From positions 1-33,544 of the forward strand of contig CABZMN010000007.1 of the NCBI GenBank assembly GCA_902526825.1: 33,544 nt of DNA, written 5' to 3'. A model generated the notes under the pieces. It made no database searches. It was given only the letters and a program-made list of their open reading frames with translations, and was not told the DNA's origin. This document shows positions 32,339-33,544 of the stretch, one piece after another. The DNA comes from an uncultured Candidatus Actinomarina sp. GTDB lineage: Bacteria; Actinomycetota; Acidimicrobiia; Actinomarinales; Actinomarinaceae. Within the stretch, counting starts at the first letter, position 1; every line of letters starts with the position of its first letter. A program made the position numbers and the translations under genes.

Positions 32339-33544
32339 TTGCATGCTATCAATAAGAAAAGTATAAATTTAGTTATATCTTTTTTAATGATTTTCTCACT
32401 AGCATTTGTAACAATTGATGTGATAGATCCAGAGCCTGCACTCGCATCTGGTGAATTTAGTTGTATAGATGCAGATGGAAGAACTTATCTTTTTCAAAGT
32501 ACGTGGAGTAGCAGCACGTTAACCATTAATCGTGGAATTAATGATGATTCTGGAACATTTGATACATCAGTTATTGAATCATTTTCTTCATGGAATTCAA
32601 GTCATATGACGGAAGGAATTGACGAGGTTAACTCTTTAAGTATTCAAACTGATGGATCAATGTATGCGATTCTCAAAATAGATAGTTCAGCTAATGATCT
32701 TTATTTATACAAGCTAAATTACAATTCTTCTGGGCTAGGTTCAACAGAATTTATAAGTACTGTTGATCTTGGTAGCGGTGAAAATAATGCAGCTTCAAAT
32801 TACGAAACAACACATAATGGAACAACATACAAATATATATTTACTTCAAAAGGGTTCTTCAATGGAAATCAAAAAGTTATAAGAATAGATAGTGACGGTA
32901 CCTATAAAGTGATTACCCCAACGATACTTGGTGGATCTAATGGTTCCAACAAAGCAAAAGACTTTGCTTGGGTGTCAAATGATGGAGCAAATGGTTCATT
33001 TAGTGGCAATGATTTTGTTGGTTATGATTCAAATGCCGATAAATTACTTGGAGCAAAGATTACCGACCATACCGGTCATGGATCAGATTCTGAAGAGATA
33101 GAAATAACTTTAAGTGTACTTAGTAGCAATATTGGTAGTGGTATAGGTTCTAACTCAGGTGCGGCAATGTCACTCGGTAACGGTGATGTTTATTTTCTTG
33201 AAAACAGTACGGGAGATCTTTGGTTATATGATGAGTCAGCTAACTCATTAACTGAGACAAATGATGATTTTTCTAACTCAAGCAATACTGATGGGGCAGG
33301 TTGTGGAATTGGTCTAAGTGGGGGAGATGAGTTTCTTCCAACTGCATCCGCTACAGAGGGTTCATGTTCAGGTTCAGAAAGGCTTGTTGATGTAACTCTT
33401 AATAATTCAAACAGCGATGTTGATGTAAACTATGTTGTTACATATAGTGGAGTTGGTAAATCAGGCGATGTAACAACTGGTACAACAGTAAGTGCTGGTG
33501 CAAGTCCAACTGTTACTACTCCTGTAGCTTTCTCATCTGGGACT
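32339..33544 (+). CDS. Large secreted, Ser/Gly/Asn-rich surface-type protein (5' part)
   Basis: Open from TTG at 32339 to the right edge (402 codons, partial). AAGGG at 32329-32333, spaced five bases from the TTG, supports this start; a GTG at 32276 would add 21 residues. The N-terminus has a classic Sec signal: MHAINKKSINLVISFLMIF, then a hydrophobic stretch ending DPEPALASG with ALA-type cleavage. Residues ~40-330 have repeated Gly/Asn/Ser/Thr-rich strands (such as SIQTDGSMYAILKI and LGNGDVYFLENSTG) that resemble beta-propeller blades. After a CSGSERLVDVTLNN boundary, an Ig-like domain begins (VTYSGVGKSGDVTTG). Function unknown; adhesion or a cell-surface role is a guess. Confidence 0.75.
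   Translation, partial: MHAINKKSINLVISFLMIFSLAFVTIDVIDPEPALASGEFSCIDADGRTYLFQSTWSSSTLTINRGINDDSGTFDTSVIESFSSWNSSHMTEGIDEVNSLSIQTDGSMYAILKIDSSANDLYLYKLNYNSSGLGSTEFISTVDLGSGENNAASNYETTHNGTTYKYIFTSKGFFNGNQKVIRIDSDGTYKVITPTILGGSNGSNKAKDFAWVSNDGANGSFSGNDFVGYDSNADKLLGAKITDHTGHGSDSEEIEITLSVLSSNIGSGIGSNSGAAMSLGNGDVYFLENSTGDLWLYDESANSLTETNDDFSNSSNTDGAGCGIGLSGGDEFLPTASATEGSCSGSERLVDVTLNNSNSDVDVNYVVTYSGVGKSGDVTTGTTVSAGASPTVTTPVAFSSGT

Noticed and set aside
1..33544. Defence island, biosynthetic cluster, prophage or insertion sequence
   Set aside because: No restriction, Cas, toxin-antitoxin, NRPS/PKS, integrase or transposase gene is seen; nearly all genes are recognisable housekeeping functions.

Overview
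The window is a gene-dense, AT-rich bacterial chromosome segment. Coding is almost continuous on both strands, and many genes overlap by 1-20 bases or are separated by a few bases. Lineage markers point to an actinobacterium: a WhiB1-like iron-sulfur regulator, a DUF3152 metzincin-like protease, a mycoredoxin-like glutaredoxin, a DUF3107 protein, a PPOX/F420-type flavoprotein and an actinobacterial-style ManB. The low GC, compactness and lack of mobile DNA suggest a streamlined, probably marine actinobacterium of the Candidatus Actinomarina / low-GC Acidimicrobiia kind. That placement is inference; no rRNA is present to confirm it. I saw no insertion sequences, prophage, CRISPR arrays or plasmid functions.

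Layout. 1-840: the end of a GtrA-like membrane protein facing a GT2 glycosyltransferase. 856-8119: manB, a PGI/PMI isomerase, ahcY, secA, and prfB with an intact programmed +1 frameshift. 8112-11471: the ftsE-ftsX-M23 hydrolase division/cell-wall module and smpB, closed by a terminator. 11537-14083: trxA, a one-helix protein, a mycoredoxin-like protein, hisN and a SerA-like dehydrogenase. 14161-16777: a secreted DUF3152 protease, an AhpD-like enzyme with an in-frame TGA at its catalytic cysteine, a PPOX flavoprotein and an unknown protein. 16828-18358: the tmRNA gene ssrA followed after two bases by lhgO. 18360-20542 (minus): an ABC exporter and mscL. 20596-28129: a lipoprotein metallopeptidase, rsmI, an AbrB-like regulator (minus), tatD, rsmA, ispE, tRNA-Gln(TTG), glmU, prs and DUF3107. 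28126-32223: whiB1-like (minus), a phosphodiesterase, yqeY, hom and thrC. 32339-end: the start of a large secreted protein.

How the genes work together. The clusters are mostly housekeeping: activated mannose/glucose supply, protein export (SecA), termination and ribosome rescue (RF2, SmpB, tmRNA), divisome-coupled peptidoglycan hydrolysis, thiol redox, ribosome modification with isoprenoid and UDP-GlcNAc precursors, and the homoserine-threonine branch.

The most notable observations are: (1) a probable selenoprotein of the AhpD/peroxidase-related family, split in two by a TGA that falls exactly at the AhpD Cys133 position, with the whole proton-relay set conserved and a short GGUC-loop hairpin downstream; (2) a canonical prfB recoding site; (3) a perfect TGTGA-N6-TCACA CRP-type box between whiB1-like and the phosphodiesterase gene, placed for class II activation of the latter; (4) an ssrA-lhgO junction that leaves no room for a leader; and (5) several start codons with a -10-like hexamer 6-9 bases upstream, suggesting leaderless transcription.
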